A DNA stretch of 64,000 nucleotides from Mesorhizobium sp. M1E.F.Ca.ET.045.02.1.1 (GTDB lineage Bacteria > Pseudomonadota > Alphaproteobacteria > Rhizobiales > Rhizobiaceae), in assembly GCF_003952485.1 (NCBI RefSeq), contig NZ_CP034447.1, positions 1,674,001 through 1,738,000 on the forward strand, given 5' to 3'. The notes under the pieces were generated by a model that had not been told where the DNA came from, did not search any database, and saw nothing but the letters and a program-made list of their open reading frames with translations. Positions 43,468 to 53,931 of this stretch are shown piece after piece (the first letter of the stretch is position 1; the number at the start of each line of letters is the position of its first letter). Position numbers and translations under genes: made by a program.

Positions 43468-43887
43468 TCACCAGTCGGCGACGCGATTGCCGCCGGTGAA
43501 TTGCGCGCTTTTTGCAGTATATTCGAACAGCTCGATCTTCACCCCATTGGGGTCTTTGACCCATGCTTGCCAGGTGTCGTCGCAGGCGAGCTTCTTCGGC
43601 GTGACCTCGACGCCTTTCGAGCGGATGTGAGCGATGGCCACGTCGATATCTTCCACCTCGAGACAGAAGTGGTTGATCTGGTTGCGCTCGCTGTAGCTGG
43701 CCTCGCTCTTCTCGAACACCTCGACATGGCTGCGGCCGCCGCAATCGAGGTAGAAGCCGAAGATCTTGCCGTCGCGCAGGAAATTGAACCTTGTGTCCAT
43801 GCAGAGGACGTCCCGGTAGAAGCGGCGCGTCGCCTCCAGGTCATTCGCGAAGATGCAGACATGGGCGAGCTGCCTCACCTTGATCAT
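43468..43887 (-). CDS. VOC family (glyoxalase/bleomycin resistance-like) protein
   Basis: A 139-residue vicinal-oxygen-chelate protein with two beta-alpha-beta-beta-beta halves: RQLAHVCIFANDLEATRRFYRDVLC at the N-terminus, NQINHFCLEVEDIDVA in the middle and DPNGVKIELFEYT at the end. Potential metal ligands are His9, the His in NHFC and the Glu in KIELFEY. It may be a lyase or dioxygenase; substrate unknown. It is the minus-strand gene after folC, separated by 49 bases. Confidence 0.85.
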   Translation of the reverse strand: MIKVRQLAHVCIFANDLEATRRFYRDVLCMDTRFNFLRDGKIFGFYLDCGGRSHVEVFEKSEASYSERNQINHFCLEVEDIDVAIAHIRSKGVEVTPKKLACDDTWQAWVKDPNGVKIELFEYTAKSAQFTGGNRVADW

Positions 43888-43936
43888 GACCGGCTCCTTC
43901 CGGCCCCCGCCGAAATCCGCACCTGTTTCCTGATTT

Positions 43937-45262
43937 TCAGGTCGGCGGCGTGCCGTTCTCGTCCAGCACCGCGCCGGCGAAATAGAGCGAGCCGCCGATG
44001 AGAATCCGCGGCGGCGGGCCGTCCCAGGTGTCGCGCAGGAGCATCAGCGCATTGGCGACGGAGCCGACCGGCTCGGCCGACAGGCCGGCGTCGGCGGCGC
44101 GCAGCGCCAGCTCGTCGTTCGGCACCCCGGCGTCGCTCTTGCTCACCGGCACGGTGTAGACATGGCGGGCAAGCCCCTTGAAGGCGCTGAAATAACCGCT
44201 CTGGTCCTTGGTGTTGATCATGCCGGAGATGAGGATCAGCGGGCGCGGGTTCTTCTCTTCCTGCTCGGCCAGCGCCTCGGCGATGACGACGCCGGCACCC
44301 GGATTGTGGCCGCCGTCGAGCCAGATCTCGGCACCCTTGGGGGCCAGATCAACCAGCTTGCCTTGCGACAATTTCTGCATCCGGGCGGGCCAGGCGACTT
44401 GTGCCATCGCCTTTTCGGCAGCGCGGTGGCCGATCTCGAACCCTGCGGCCTTGACTGCGGCGATCGCCGCAGCGGCATTGGCGAATTGATAGCGTCCGGG
44501 CAGGCGCGGCAGCGGCAGGTCCATCAGGCCGTCCTCGTCCTGATAGACCATGCGGCCGTTCTCCTCGAAGGCCAGGAAATCCTGACCGTAAACGACAGTC
44601 GGGCAATCCAGCCGCTCGGCGGTCTCGATCAGCACCTCGAGCGCCGTCTCGCTTTCCTGTGCGCCGATCACCACCGGGCAGCCGCGCTTCATGATGCCGG
44701 CCTTTTCGGCGGCGATCACCTCGACGCGGTCGCCGAGATAGGCTTCGTGATCCAATGACACCGGCATGATCACCGAAACCGCAGGCCGCGTGATGACATT
44801 GGTGGCGTCGAAGCGGCCGCCCAGTCCAACCTCGATGATCGCAGCCTCGGCCGGATGCTCTGAAAACAAAATGAAGGTGACGGCGGTCAGGATCTCGAAG
44901 ACGGTGATCTTCTGGCCCTGATTGGCCTTGGCGACGCGCGCAATGGCCTCGGCAAAGACCTTGTCTGCGACCAGCCTGCCGCCGCCCTCGGCCGCCAGCC
45001 GGTAACGCTCGTGCCAGTTCACCAGATGCGGCGAGGTATGCACGTGGACGAGATGGCCCGCCGCCTCCAGCAGTGCCCGCGAAAAGGCGGCGCAGGAGCC
45101 CTTGCCGTTGGTGCCGGCGATATGGATGACCGGCGGCAGCCGGTCCTGCGGATTGCCCAGGCGCTCGAGCAGGCGGGCGATACGATCCAGCGAAAGGTCG
45201 AAGCCTTTCGGGTGGAGCGTCATCAGATGTTCGATTGCGCGGTCGGCGGCGAGCGTTGTCAT
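43937..45262 (-). CDS. folC: Bifunctional dihydrofolate synthase/folylpolyglutamate synthase
   Basis: FolC, 441 residues, adds glutamate to dihydropteroate and to folates. The ATP loop HIAGTNGKGS (47-56), then TSPHL, EVGLGGRFDATN and LDGGHNPGA are diagnostic Mur ligase-like motifs. It is the last gene of the trpF-trpB-trpA-accD-folC run, 62 bases after accD, as in other Rhizobiales. Confidence 0.96.
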   Translation of the reverse strand: MTTLAADRAIEHLMTLHPKGFDLSLDRIARLLERLGNPQDRLPPVIHIAGTNGKGSCAAFSRALLEAAGHLVHVHTSPHLVNWHERYRLAAEGGGRLVADKVFAEAIARVAKANQGQKITVFEILTAVTFILFSEHPAEAAIIEVGLGGRFDATNVITRPAVSVIMPVSLDHEAYLGDRVEVIAAEKAGIMKRGCPVVIGAQESETALEVLIETAERLDCPTVVYGQDFLAFEENGRMVYQDEDGLMDLPLPRLPGRYQFANAAAAIAAVKAAGFEIGHRAAEKAMAQVAWPARMQKLSQGKLVDLAPKGAEIWLDGGHNPGAGVVIAEALAEQEEKNPRPLILISGMINTKDQSGYFSAFKGLARHVYTVPVSKSDAGVPNDELALRAADAGLSAEPVGSVANALMLLRDTWDGPPPRILIGGSLYFAGAVLDENGTPPT

Positions 45263-45324
45263 GGCGGAATCCTAGGCGCTCGACGTACCGGGCGCAATCG
45301 CGGTTCGCGGCGAACGACGTCGCG

Positions 45325-46251
45325 TCAGGCCTGCGGCCGCGCTTCTGCGTTGACGACAGCCGGCGGCAGGATCTCCGGCTCGACCGGCTTCTCAGCCTCC
45401 GGCACCTTGAGCAGCATCTTCAGCAGCCGCGCGATGGTCGGCCGCATCTCCAGGCGCGAGACCACCATGTCGACCATGCCGTGCTCCATCAGATATTCGG
45501 AGCGCTGGAAGCCGTCCGGCAGTTTCTCGCGGATGGTCTGCTCGATGACGCGGGGGCCGGCAAAGCCGATCAGCGCGCCGGGCTCCGCGATGTGAACGTC
45601 GCCCAGCATGGCGTAGGAAGCGGTGACGCCGCCCGTCGTCGGGTTGGTGAGCACGACGATATAGGGCAGCCCGGCTTCCTTCAGCCGGTCGACGCCGACC
45701 GTGGTGCGCGGCAACTGCATCAGCGAGAGGATGCCTTCCTGCATGCGGGCGCCGCCGGAGGCGGCGAACAGGATCAGCGGTCGCCTGCGCTGCAGCGCGA
45801 CCTCGAAGGCGTGGACGATGGCATCGCCCGCCGCCATGCCGAGCGAGCCGCCCATGAAGGCGAAATCCTGCACGGTGACGATGACCGGCAGGCCTTCGAT
45901 GGTGCCGGCGGCGTTGAGGATGGCGTCCTCCAGGCCGGTCTTGGCCTTAGCCTCCTTGAGGCGATCGGTGTAGCGCTTCTCATCGCGGAACTTCAGCGGA
46001 TCCTGGACGACCTTGGGGTTTTCCAGCGTCTCGTATTTGCCATCGTCGAAGAAATATTTCAGCCGTTCCTTGGCCGAGATCTTCATGTGGTGGCCGGAGA
46101 CCGGGATGACGAACTGGTTGGATTCGAGGTCCTTGTGGAAGATCATCTCGCCGGTCTCGGGATCCTTGATCCAGAGGTTTTCCGGCATGTCGGTGCGCCG
46201 GCCGAGCATCGAATTGATCTTCGGACGAACGTAGTTGGTGATCCAGTTCAT
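45325..46251 (-). CDS. accD: Acetyl-CoA carboxylase carboxyltransferase beta subunit, without zinc-ribbon cysteines
   Basis: AccD, 308 residues, transfers carboxyl from biotin to acetyl-CoA with AccA. The crotonase-like core contains [26 protein letters not shown] and [17 protein letters not shown]. The N-terminal zinc-ribbon region is present in shape ([19 protein letters not shown]) but all four cysteines are gone, and the protein has no cysteine at all. Loss of the ribbon is known in rhizobial AccD. The C-terminus is a proline- and glutamate-rich tail. It sits between trpA and folC. Confidence 0.95.
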   Translation of the reverse strand: MNWITNYVRPKINSMLGRRTDMPENLWIKDPETGEMIFHKDLESNQFVIPVSGHHMKISAKERLKYFFDDGKYETLENPKVVQDPLKFRDEKRYTDRLKEAKAKTGLEDAILNAAGTIEGLPVIVTVQDFAFMGGSLGMAAGDAIVHAFEVALQRRRPLILFAASGGARMQEGILSLMQLPRTTVGVDRLKEAGLPYIVVLTNPTTGGVTASYAMLGDVHIAEPGALIGFAGPRVIEQTIREKLPDGFQRSEYLMEHGMVDMVVSRLEMRPTIARLLKMLLKVPEAEKPVEPEILPPAVVNAEARPQA

Positions 46252-46289
46252 GGCTTCGGCTCCTGTCCTGGAAGGTAGACGTAGTAAGA

Positions 46290-47129
46290 CTATTCGGCCG
46301 CAGCAAGGCGGGCCGAGCGCACGCCCTGGGCCAGGCCGCTGACCAGAGTGGCGACGGCTTCGGCCGGATCGGCGGTCTTCTCGCCCTTCGGTCCGAGCAC
46401 ATTGGCGACCGCGTTGACGATCGCCGTGCCGACGACGACACCGTCGGCCGAAGCGCCGATCACCCGGGCCTGCTCCGCGGTCTTGACGCCGAAGCCGACG
46501 CAGACCGGCAGCACGGTGTGGCCCTTGATGCGCTTGACCGCCGCCGCGACCTTGGCCGTGTCGGCAAGGGCCGAGCCGGTGATGCCGGTCATCGAGACGT
46601 AATAGACGAAGCCGGAGGTGTTCTGCAGCACCTTGGGCAGACGCTTGTCGTCGGTGGTCGGCGTCGCCAGGCGGATGAAATTGATGCCGGCCTTCAGCGC
46701 CGGAATGCAGAGTTCCTCGTCCATCTCGGGCGGCAGGTCGACGACGATCAGCCCGTCGATGCCGCTCGCCTTGGCATCGGCAAGGAAGCGGTCGACGCCG
46801 TAGATGTAGATCGGATTGTAATAGCCCATCAGCACGATCGGCGTCTCGTCGTCGCCGGCGCGGAATTCGGACGCCATCTTCAGCGTCTTGACCAGCGTCT
46901 GGCCGCCTTTCAGCGCCCTGAGGCCGGCCGCCTGGATGGCCGGGCCGTCGGCCATCGGGTCGGAAAACGGCATGCCGAGCTCGATGATGTCGCTGCCGGC
47001 GCCCGGCAGTGCCTTCATGATGGCCAAAGAAGTGGCGTAGTCCGGGTCGCCGCCCATGAAATAGGTGACCAAAGCCGGACGGCCCTCGGACTTGAGCTTC
47101 GCCATGCGGCGGTCAATGCGGGTCGCCAT
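46290..47129 (-). CDS. trpA: Tryptophan synthase alpha subunit
   Basis: TrpA, 279 residues, cleaves indole-3-glycerol phosphate to indole and glyceraldehyde 3-phosphate. The catalytic acids are Glu50 ([11 protein letters not shown]) and Asp61 (MADGPAIQ). [10 protein letters not shown] and the phosphate site CVGFGVKT are present. Two ATGs are adjacent (47132 and 47129); the first overlaps the trpB stop (TGATG). Either start is possible. Confidence 0.97.
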   Translation of the reverse strand: MATRIDRRMAKLKSEGRPALVTYFMGGDPDYATSLAIMKALPGAGSDIIELGMPFSDPMADGPAIQAAGLRALKGGQTLVKTLKMASEFRAGDDETPIVLMGYYNPIYIYGVDRFLADAKASGIDGLIVVDLPPEMDEELCIPALKAGINFIRLATPTTDDKRLPKVLQNTSGFVYYVSMTGITGSALADTAKVAAAVKRIKGHTVLPVCVGFGVKTAEQARVIGASADGVVVGTAIVNAVANVLGPKGEKTADPAEAVATLVSGLAQGVRSARLAAAE

Positions 47130-47131
47130 CA

Positions 47132-48352
<1,221 letters not shown>

Positions 48353-48378
48353 CGCCGATCTCCTGAGTCTTAACTTCT

Positions 48379-48427
48379 GAGCATGTCCCTGTCGGAAAAC
48401 CGGTTCCCACGTTTCCGGGACATGCTC
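48379..48427. repeat. Dispersed palindromic repeat, family A (variant arms)
   Basis: Arms GAGCATGTCCC and GGGACATGCTC enclose the CGGAAAACCGGTTCCCAC core shared with the copies at 11063 and 16289. It lies between trpF and trpB and could set a boundary inside the trp operon. Confidence 0.8.
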
Positions 48428-48443
48428 GGGTTTGAAAACTTCC

Positions 48444-49103
48444 TCAGGCGGCGCGATCGTCGCGCGCGGCCCTGACGGCCCGAAAAAACTGCTCGATCAG
48501 CGCCGGATCCTTGACACCCGGAGCGCTTTCCACGCCGGACGAGATGTCTATTCCGGGCGGGTTGGCCAGTCTCAGGGCATCGCCGATATTGGCGGCGTTG
48601 AGCCCTCCGGAAAGCATGTAATCGACGCCGCCGTCAAGGCCGGCAAGGATGCGCCAGTCGAAGGCGACGCCGTTGCCGCCCGGCAATTGCGAACCCTTCG
48701 GCGGCTTGGCGTCGAACAGGAACCGGTCCGCGATACCGATATACGGCTTTATCCGTCCGAGATCCGAAGCCTCGCTGAGCGGCAGCGCCTTCATCGCCGG
48801 CAGGCCATAGCGCCCTTTAAGCTCCGCCACCCGTTCCGGCGTTTCGGCGCCGTGAAGCTGCAGCATATCGGGCCGCACCTTGGCGATGATCTCATCGAGG
48901 AAGGCATCGTCGGCGTCGACGGTGACGGCGACCGCCCTGGCCTTGCCGCTGGCAGCCTGGCGCAGACGGCCGGCCTCGGCCGGATCGACAAAGCGCGGGC
49001 TTTTGGCAAAGAAGATGAAGCCGACATGGTTCGCGCCGCCGGCAAGGGCAGCGGCCATCGCGGCGTCGGTCTTCAATCCGCAGATCTTGATGTCGAGCGT
49101 CAT
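48444..49103 (-). CDS. trpF: Phosphoribosylanthranilate isomerase
   Basis: TrpF, 219 residues, a (beta-alpha)8 enzyme for the Amadori rearrangement of PRA. The general base Cys8 is in [23 protein letters not shown] gives the aspartate acid and a phosphate loop. The ATG at 49103 begins MTLDIKICG; an upstream ATG would add 15 unrelated residues. First gene of the trpF-B-A-accD-folC run. I see no leader peptide or attenuator upstream. Confidence 0.96.
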   Translation of the reverse strand: MTLDIKICGLKTDAAMAAALAGGANHVGFIFFAKSPRFVDPAEAGRLRQAASGKARAVAVTVDADDAFLDEIIAKVRPDMLQLHGAETPERVAELKGRYGLPAMKALPLSEASDLGRIKPYIGIADRFLFDAKPPKGSQLPGGNGVAFDWRILAGLDGGVDYMLSGGLNAANIGDALRLANPPGIDISSGVESAPGVKDPALIEQFFRAVRAARDDRAA

Positions 49104-49212
49104 GGCGCGGGATTGGCACGAAAAGCCGCGAGAGTCGAGAAAAAGCATGCTGTTGCCGGATGATCAGAAAGCGCTAACTTGAATTTAAGGCAATGCAGGC
49201 GGGAGCAGACAA

Positions 49213-49431
49213 ATGGCCGACCAGACCGTCGCCGAACTCAGGCAGAAGATCGCGCAAGCGCGCGAGGTGATCGCGCATCTGATGGAGAAGTCCGACTTCA
49301 ACGGCGCCGAGGCGCACCGGGCGCTCGACTATTTCGGCAGCGACGCCTTCGACCGGAATTTCCTGCCGTGGCCGCATCAGGGCGAAGAGGGGCTGAAACC
49401 GGAGGAGCTGAATGCGGCGAATGATGATTGA
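49213..49431 (+). CDS. Small conserved-looking protein of unknown function
   Basis: A 72-residue protein I do not recognise. It begins with a helical, amphipathic stretch (TVAELRQKIAQAREVIAHLMEKSDF), then NGAEAHRALDYFGSDAFDRNFLPWPHQ and an acidic tail. It has no signal peptide, membrane span or cysteine. GGGAGCA precedes the ATG, and the codon use is like its neighbours, which supports a real gene. It is the only plus-strand gene between two minus-strand groups. Confidence 0.6.
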   Translation: MADQTVAELRQKIAQAREVIAHLMEKSDFNGAEAHRALDYFGSDAFDRNFLPWPHQGEEGLKPEELNAANDD

Positions 49432-49474
49432 ACGGCCCGCGCCCTGAAACCCGGCTGGCGCGCCGGCGGTTTTC

Positions 49475-50233
49475 CTACTCAAACACGATCGCCTGCAGGG
49501 CGCCGCCGTTGCGCTTCAGCCAGTCCTTGCAGCGGTCGGTGTCGGGGCAGAGCTTTTCGCACAGCTTCCAGAATTTCGGGCCGTGGTTCATCTCTTTCAG
49601 ATGCGCCACCTCATGCGCCACCAGGTAATTGATGACCGGCGGCGGCGCCATCATGATGCGCCACGAGAAGGAGAGATTGCCCTCCGAGGTGCATGACCCC
49701 CAGCGGCTGGAGGTATCCTTGTACCGGATCGCCTTGGCGCGCTTGCCGATCGCCTCGGTATGCTTGACCACCAGCTTCTCGATCTCGCGCTTGGCCTCGC
49801 GCTTCAGATGGTCGGCAATGCGGCGCGGCAAGTGGATGCGCTCGCCATGGACGATCAGCAGCGGGCCACGCTCGTCGCGCGAGACGGTGACGGTGCCGCG
49901 CTTTGCCGGCTCATGGACGATGCGGTGCGGCACGCCGCGAACCGGAATCTTGATGCCCGGCCTTACCTGTGGACGTGTCGGCACCTTGGCCAGGCGCTGC
50001 TCCAGCCAGTCCTGATGGCGGTCGAGGAATTTCTCCACCTCGCCACGGCGCAGACCGGGCGGCACGGTGATGCGCAGGCCCTGGCCGCCGGAATCGATGC
50101 GCAGCGTCAGCCGCCGGGCCCTGGCGCTCTCGACGATCTTGAGCGGCAGCGTGCGGCCGGCGACGCAATGCTCGCGCTCCACGACGGGCTTGGGCTTTGG
50201 CTTGGTCAGGTTGCGAAAGAAGCCGAGGGTCAT
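49475..50233 (-). CDS. YgjP-like M48-family metallopeptidase (SprT/WLM-type)
   Basis: A 252-residue protein. The zinc site is HEVAHLKEMNH (207-217): His207, His211 and His217 in an HExxH-x5-H pattern. RWGSCTSEGNLSFSWRIMMAPP just before it is the YgjP/DUF45 signature. The N-terminal half carries RRLTLRIDSGGQGLRITVP. Family function is poorly known (possibly UTP-related in E. coli YgjP, or proteolysis of DNA-linked protein by analogy to SprT). The ATG at 50233 (MTLGFF) is chosen; the upstream extension is not conserved-looking. Confidence 0.85.
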   Translation of the reverse strand: MTLGFFRNLTKPKPKPVVEREHCVAGRTLPLKIVESARARRLTLRIDSGGQGLRITVPPGLRRGEVEKFLDRHQDWLEQRLAKVPTRPQVRPGIKIPVRGVPHRIVHEPAKRGTVTVSRDERGPLLIVHGERIHLPRRIADHLKREAKREIEKLVVKHTEAIGKRAKAIRYKDTSSRWGSCTSEGNLSFSWRIMMAPPPVINYLVAHEVAHLKEMNHGPKFWKLCEKLCPDTDRCKDWLKRNGGALQAIVFE

Positions 50234-50290
50234 GGCTGGACGATACGCGATTCGAGGAAAACGGCCAGAGGAGTGAGGCCACATGGAGAA

Positions 50291-50324
50291 CAAAAAAGAA
50301 ACGGCGCCGCTCACGCGACGCCGT
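50291..50324 (-). terminator. Rho-independent terminator of the DUF2852 gene
   Basis: On the minus strand ACGGCG and CGCCGT pair around a 12-base loop, followed by TTCTTTTTTG. A second hairpin, CTGAGACC (50334-50341) with GGTCTCAG (50350-50357), lies just upstream and includes the gene's stop codon. Confidence 0.75.
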
Positions 50325-50353
50325 TGTGTCAAGCTGAGACCTGTCGCCTGGTC

Positions 50354-50836
50354 TCAGTCGTCGAGCAGGTTGGTGCCCTTGCCGCGCTTCGGGGCGGTTT
50401 TTCCGGTCGTATCGCTCGTTGTGGTCGGCGCGGTCGACTTGCTGCGGTTCGCCATGAAGCGGTCGAACTCTTCCTGGTCCTTGGCGCGGCGCAGCTCGCG
50501 GGCATATTCGTCGAACTCGGTCAGCATCTCGTCGAGCTTGCGGCGCTCCTCGGCGAGGCGCTCGAGTTCCTTCTCGCGCCAGTCGTCGAAGGCGACGTTG
50601 CCGGTGCGGGACGAGCCGTGGCCCCAGCGGGCAGCCTTGTCGGAGCCGCGGCGGCAGCCGGCGAAGATGCCGTCGGTGGCACGGTTGACGTCGCGCTTGA
50701 AGCCATCGAGCCGGTCGCCCCAGATGATGTAGGCGAGCATGGCGAAGCCGAGCGGCCAGAACACCATGAAGCCGATGACCATCAGCGCGATGGTCGCCGG
50801 CGTCCAGGCCGGACGGATCAATGCGGTTGTGTTCAT
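50354..50836 (-). CDS. DUF2852 family protein
   Basis: A 160-residue protein with one or two N-terminal membrane spans (about 12-35, ATIALMVIGFMVFWPLGFAMLAYIIW). RRGSDKAARWGHG and a charged coiled-coil-like helix (about 88-125, WREKELERLAEERRKLDEMLTEFDEYARELRRAKDQEEFDRFM) follow. This is the DUF2852 pattern; function unknown, likely membrane-associated. The ATG at 50836 follows GGGAG. Monocistronic, with its own terminator. Confidence 0.8.
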   Translation of the reverse strand: MNTTALIRPAWTPATIALMVIGFMVFWPLGFAMLAYIIWGDRLDGFKRDVNRATDGIFAGCRRGSDKAARWGHGSSRTGNVAFDDWREKELERLAEERRKLDEMLTEFDEYARELRRAKDQEEFDRFMANRSKSTAPTTTSDTTGKTAPKRGKGTNLLDD

Positions 50837-50952
50837 TTTCTCCCAATCCTTCCGTTGGAGACAGCCAAACCGGCTGCGTGGAATCGAAATGGGAAGGCGA
50901 AATCGGCGATTCAAGGCAAGTCAGCCCAAAACCGGCGAAGAGCCTGAAATGA

Positions 50953-52090
50953 TTATCGCTTTTTGAGTTTTTCCAGGAAAAGCACGACCATTCCGGCGAC
51001 CAGCCCCCAGAACGCCGCGCCGACGCCGAAAAGCGTGAGCCCCGAGGCGGTGACCGCGAAGGTGACCGTGGCCGGCATGCGCTCGGCCGCGTCGTGAAGT
51101 GCTATCGACAGCGCATTGGCGAGAGGCGCCATCAGCGCCAGGCCGGCGACTAGCACGATCAGGCTCGGCGGCAGGACGGCGAAGATCGCCACCAGCGACG
51201 CGCCGAAGATGGCGAAGATCAGGTAGGCGAGTGCATAGAACGGTCTTCCAGCGCTCGGCGGGGTCGGGATGGACGTCCGGACCGGTGCAGAGCGCCGCCG
51301 AGATCGCCGCCAGATTGGTGGTCGAGGCGCCAAAAGGCGCCGAGAGCAGCGAAAACAGGCCGGTTACGCCGATCAGCGGGCCGGGCTCCGGATGGTAGCC
51401 GGCCGCTTTCAGCACGGCGAGACCGGACAGGTTCTGCGAGGCCATGGTGACAAGGTAGAGCGGCAAGGCCAGGCCGATGATGGCCGAGGCGGTGAACTGC
51501 GGCGCGATCAAGGTCAGCGTCGACAATTCCGGCGTCGGCAGGCCGCCGACCCGGCCGGTGAGGAAGGCTGCGAGGCCGCCGCCGATCAGCACCACCAGCA
51601 CCGACACCGCGGGGTTGAACAGCCGGATGACGAAGAAGGCGGCGATCAGCGGCAGGATCAGCCACGGATCGGCGGGAATGGCCTTGACCGCATTGATGGC
51701 GAAGCTGACCAGGATGCCGGCCAGCATGCCGGATGCGACCGAGGCCGGTATCTGCGCGATCAGCCGGGTCAGCGGCTTGAACAGGGCGGTGGCGATCAAA
51801 AGGATGCCGGTGACGATGAAGGCGCCGACCGCTTGCTGCATGGTGAAGCCGCTGGAGGCCGCGACCAGCGCGAGGCCGGGCGTCGACCATGCGGTGATGA
51901 CCGGCATCTTCGTGCGCCAGGACAGCCAAAGGCATTCGATCGCCATGGCCAGGCAGATCGCCGTCACCCCGCTCGCGGTCTCGATCTGGGTGGCGCCGAC
52001 GGCCTTGGCGGCGGCGATGACGATCGCCAACGTGCCGCCGAAGCCGACGACCGCCGCGACGAAGGCGGATATCGGGATGGAAATCCGCAT
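50953..52090 (-). pseudogene. benE: BenE-family benzoate/H+ symporter-like transporter, frameshifted
   Basis: Twelve or so hydrophobic spans and ETASGVTAICLAMAIECLWLSWRTKMPVITAWSTPG identify BenE (benzoate membrane transport protein). The reading frame is intact from 52090 to about 51243 (ending VHPDPAERWKT), then the family sequence FYALAYLIFAIFGASLVAIF continues in another frame down to the stop at 50953. A loss of two or five bases near 51241 explains this. Without correction the first frame yields 389 residues with a nonsense, arginine-rich tail. It may be a recent pseudogene or a sequence error. It follows the hydrolase gene by three bases. Confidence 0.8.
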
Positions 52091-52093
52091 GGT

Positions 52094-52864
52094 TCAGGCG
52101 ACCCGCCGGGCCATGTCGCCGACGGCGCGCTTGAGCATGTCGAGATCCTCGGGGCGGGACAGGCGATGGTCGCCATCGGGGATCAGCGACAGCGTGACGT
52201 CGTCGGCCGGCAGCAGCGCCGCGAGCTTCAGTGCATGGCCGGACGGCACATCGGGATCGGCCAGGCCTTGCAGGATATGGACGGGGCAGTGGGTGTCGAT
52301 CGGCCCGGTCATCACCCGGTTCGCCCGGCCGTCCTCGATCAGCGCGCGCGTGTAGATATAGGGCTCGTCCGAATAGTCGGACGGTTCGGCGAAAAATCCC
52401 TTTTTCGAAAGATCGCGCTTCTGCGCCTTGGTCAGCACCGGTTCGATCAGCTCGATCGTGAAGTCCGGCGCCGGCGCAAGCAGCACGAGGCCGGCCACGC
52501 GATCCTCGCCCGTCTTGCGCAGTTCCTGAATCATGCGCAGCGCAATCCAAGCCCCCATCGAGGAGCCGACCAGAATCTGCTTGCCTTTGCTGAAGCGGCG
52601 GAAGACGGCGAGGCTCTCGGCCAGCCATTTCGAGATCGTGCCGTCGACAAAATCGCCGCCGGATTCGCCGTGGCCGGAATAGTCGTGGCGCAGATAGGCG
52701 CGGCCTTCGCGGGCCGTCCAGGCCGACAGTGCTTCGGCTTTGGTGCCCAGCATGTCGGACTTGTAGCCGCCCAGCCAGACGATGCCGGGCACGGCACCCG
52801 GCGCCTGCCTGACGGCGATATTCGAGCCCGCGACGTCGATGAAAACTGGTGTGCTGGCGTTCAT
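52094..52864 (-). CDS. Alpha/beta hydrolase
   Basis: A 256-residue hydrolase of the BEM46/palmitoyl-protein-thioesterase-like group. The nucleophile Ser102 is in LVGSSMGAW; Asp is in LADPDVP and His233 in PDGDHRLS, completing a triad. RHDYSGHGESGG is the oxyanion-side loop. No signal peptide. It precedes benE on the same strand with a three-base gap, so it was probably co-transcribed with it; esterase or lipase activity on small acyl esters is likely, substrate unknown. Confidence 0.88.
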   Translation of the reverse strand: MNASTPVFIDVAGSNIAVRQAPGAVPGIVWLGGYKSDMLGTKAEALSAWTAREGRAYLRHDYSGHGESGGDFVDGTISKWLAESLAVFRRFSKGKQILVGSSMGAWIALRMIQELRKTGEDRVAGLVLLAPAPDFTIELIEPVLTKAQKRDLSKKGFFAEPSDYSDEPYIYTRALIEDGRANRVMTGPIDTHCPVHILQGLADPDVPSGHALKLAALLPADDVTLSLIPDGDHRLSRPEDLDMLKRAVGDMARRVA

Positions 52865-52989
52865 GACCTTGTCCTTCCCGGCCGGTCTTTTGGCACAACC
52901 GGTGGTTCGCCGAAAAGTGCTCGCGCCGTTTCTTCGCTTGGTGCAGGGAATGCCAAGCTTTGAGGTGATTTCCTGACAAGGCTGTGCTA

Positions 52990-53018
52990 TTGACTCCGGC
53001 CGCGCGCTCACCACATAG
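52990..53018 (+). promoter_or_regulatory. Probable infC promoter
   Basis: TTGACT at 52990 and ACATAG at 53013 are separated by 17 bases, a good sigma-70-type match. The start codon of infC lies 61 bases downstream of the -10 box. No other strong candidate is seen in the 214-base gap upstream of infC. Confidence 0.5.
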
Positions 53019-53078
53019 CGCGTCCACATAGTTGAATCTAAAGAAACCCTGAACGAAACGGCCGAGGAGACCACGACC

Positions 53079-53615
53079 ATTCGCAGACCTTTCAAAGCAG
53101 CGGCACCCACCAAGGACGGTCCGCGCTCCAATAGAGACATCCGGGTGCCCCGGGTCCAGCTTATCGACGCAGAAGGCAACAACCGTGGCGACGTTTCCAT
53201 CAATGACGCGCTGCTCCTGGCCGAAGAGGCCGGGCTTGATCTCGTCGAAATATCGCCAAACGCGCAGCCGCCCGTTGTAAAAATCCTCGATCTCGGCAAG
53301 CTGAAATACGCCAACCAGAAGAAGGCGGCCGAAGCGCGCAAGAACCAGAAGGTCATCGAGATCAAGGAGATCAAGATGCGCCCGAACATCGACAGCCATG
53401 ACTACGAGACCAAGATGAAGGCCGTGCGGCGCTTCTTCGAAGAGGGCGACAAGGTCAAGCTGACGCTGCGCTTCCGCGGCCGCGAGATGGCGCATATGGA
53501 GCTCGGCATGCAGCTTCTGAACAAGGTCCGCGAGGAAGTGGCGCCGATCGCCAAGGTCGAGGCGGAGCCCAAGCTCGAAGGCCGCCAGATGATGATGGTG
53601 CTGGCGCCCCGCTGA
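53079..53615 (+). CDS. infC: Translation initiation factor IF-3
   Basis: IF-3, 178 residues, binds the 30S subunit and checks initiation. The open part that starts at a conventional codon would begin at [12 protein letters not shown], but the conserved N-terminus [20 protein letters not shown] is encoded upstream in frame from ATT at 53079, preceded by GAGGAG. ATT is the classic infC start, used for autoregulation because IF-3 rejects it. The body has [20 protein letters not shown] and the C-terminal [13 protein letters not shown]. Confidence 0.95.
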   Translation: MRRPFKAAAPTKDGPRSNRDIRVPRVQLIDAEGNNRGDVSINDALLLAEEAGLDLVEISPNAQPPVVKILDLGKLKYANQKKAAEARKNQKVIEIKEIKMRPNIDSHDYETKMKAVRRFFEEGDKVKLTLRFRGREMAHMELGMQLLNKVREEVAPIAKVEAEPKLEGRQMMMVLAPR

Positions 53616-53791
53616 CGAGCGGGCGCCTGCGCCTTTCCTGCTTGTTCCGATACCTGCCGGCGCGGATCCCGAAATCGACCGCGCCTATCACCGCTTCGGG
53701 AAACAGAATTGACCGGCCCTCGCGGCATCGTGCTTTCGAGCGGTTCATCGTTTCACGGAAACGCAGAACCGCTCTATCTCTTTGTTCCGGC

Positions 53792-53835
53792 GCAATTCCG
53801 GACGGAAAACCGCTACGCACTTTTCCTGGAATTGC
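53792..53835. repeat. Dispersed palindromic repeat, family B
   Basis: A 44-base unit with arms GCAATTCC and GGAATTGC and the core GGAAAACCGCTACGCAC, nearly identical to 59786-59829. It sits in the 316-base gap between infC and the methyltransferase gene; the remainder of the gap shows nothing else. Confidence 0.85.
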
Positions 53836-53931
53836 TCTAAAATCCGCCTGAATTGCGGAGCACGGCGTCCCGACGATCGGCGGGGCGCCTACCCGATCGC
53901 CGGCAAACCCCTCGACGATCGGATTCCCGTC

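Noticed and set aside
49104..49212. Trp leader peptide or attenuator before trpF
   Set aside because: No run of tryptophan codons or terminator/antiterminator pair is seen upstream of trpF.
51219..53495. A 758-codon minus-strand open frame across benE and the hydrolase
   Set aside because: Its composition (arginine/histidine-rich, no motifs) shows it is a wrong-frame shadow of the hydrolase and BenE genes.
53616..53931. Possible extra small gene between infC and the membrane methyltransferase
   Set aside because: The open stretch is contributed by a family B repeat and has no ribosome site; nothing protein-like is seen.
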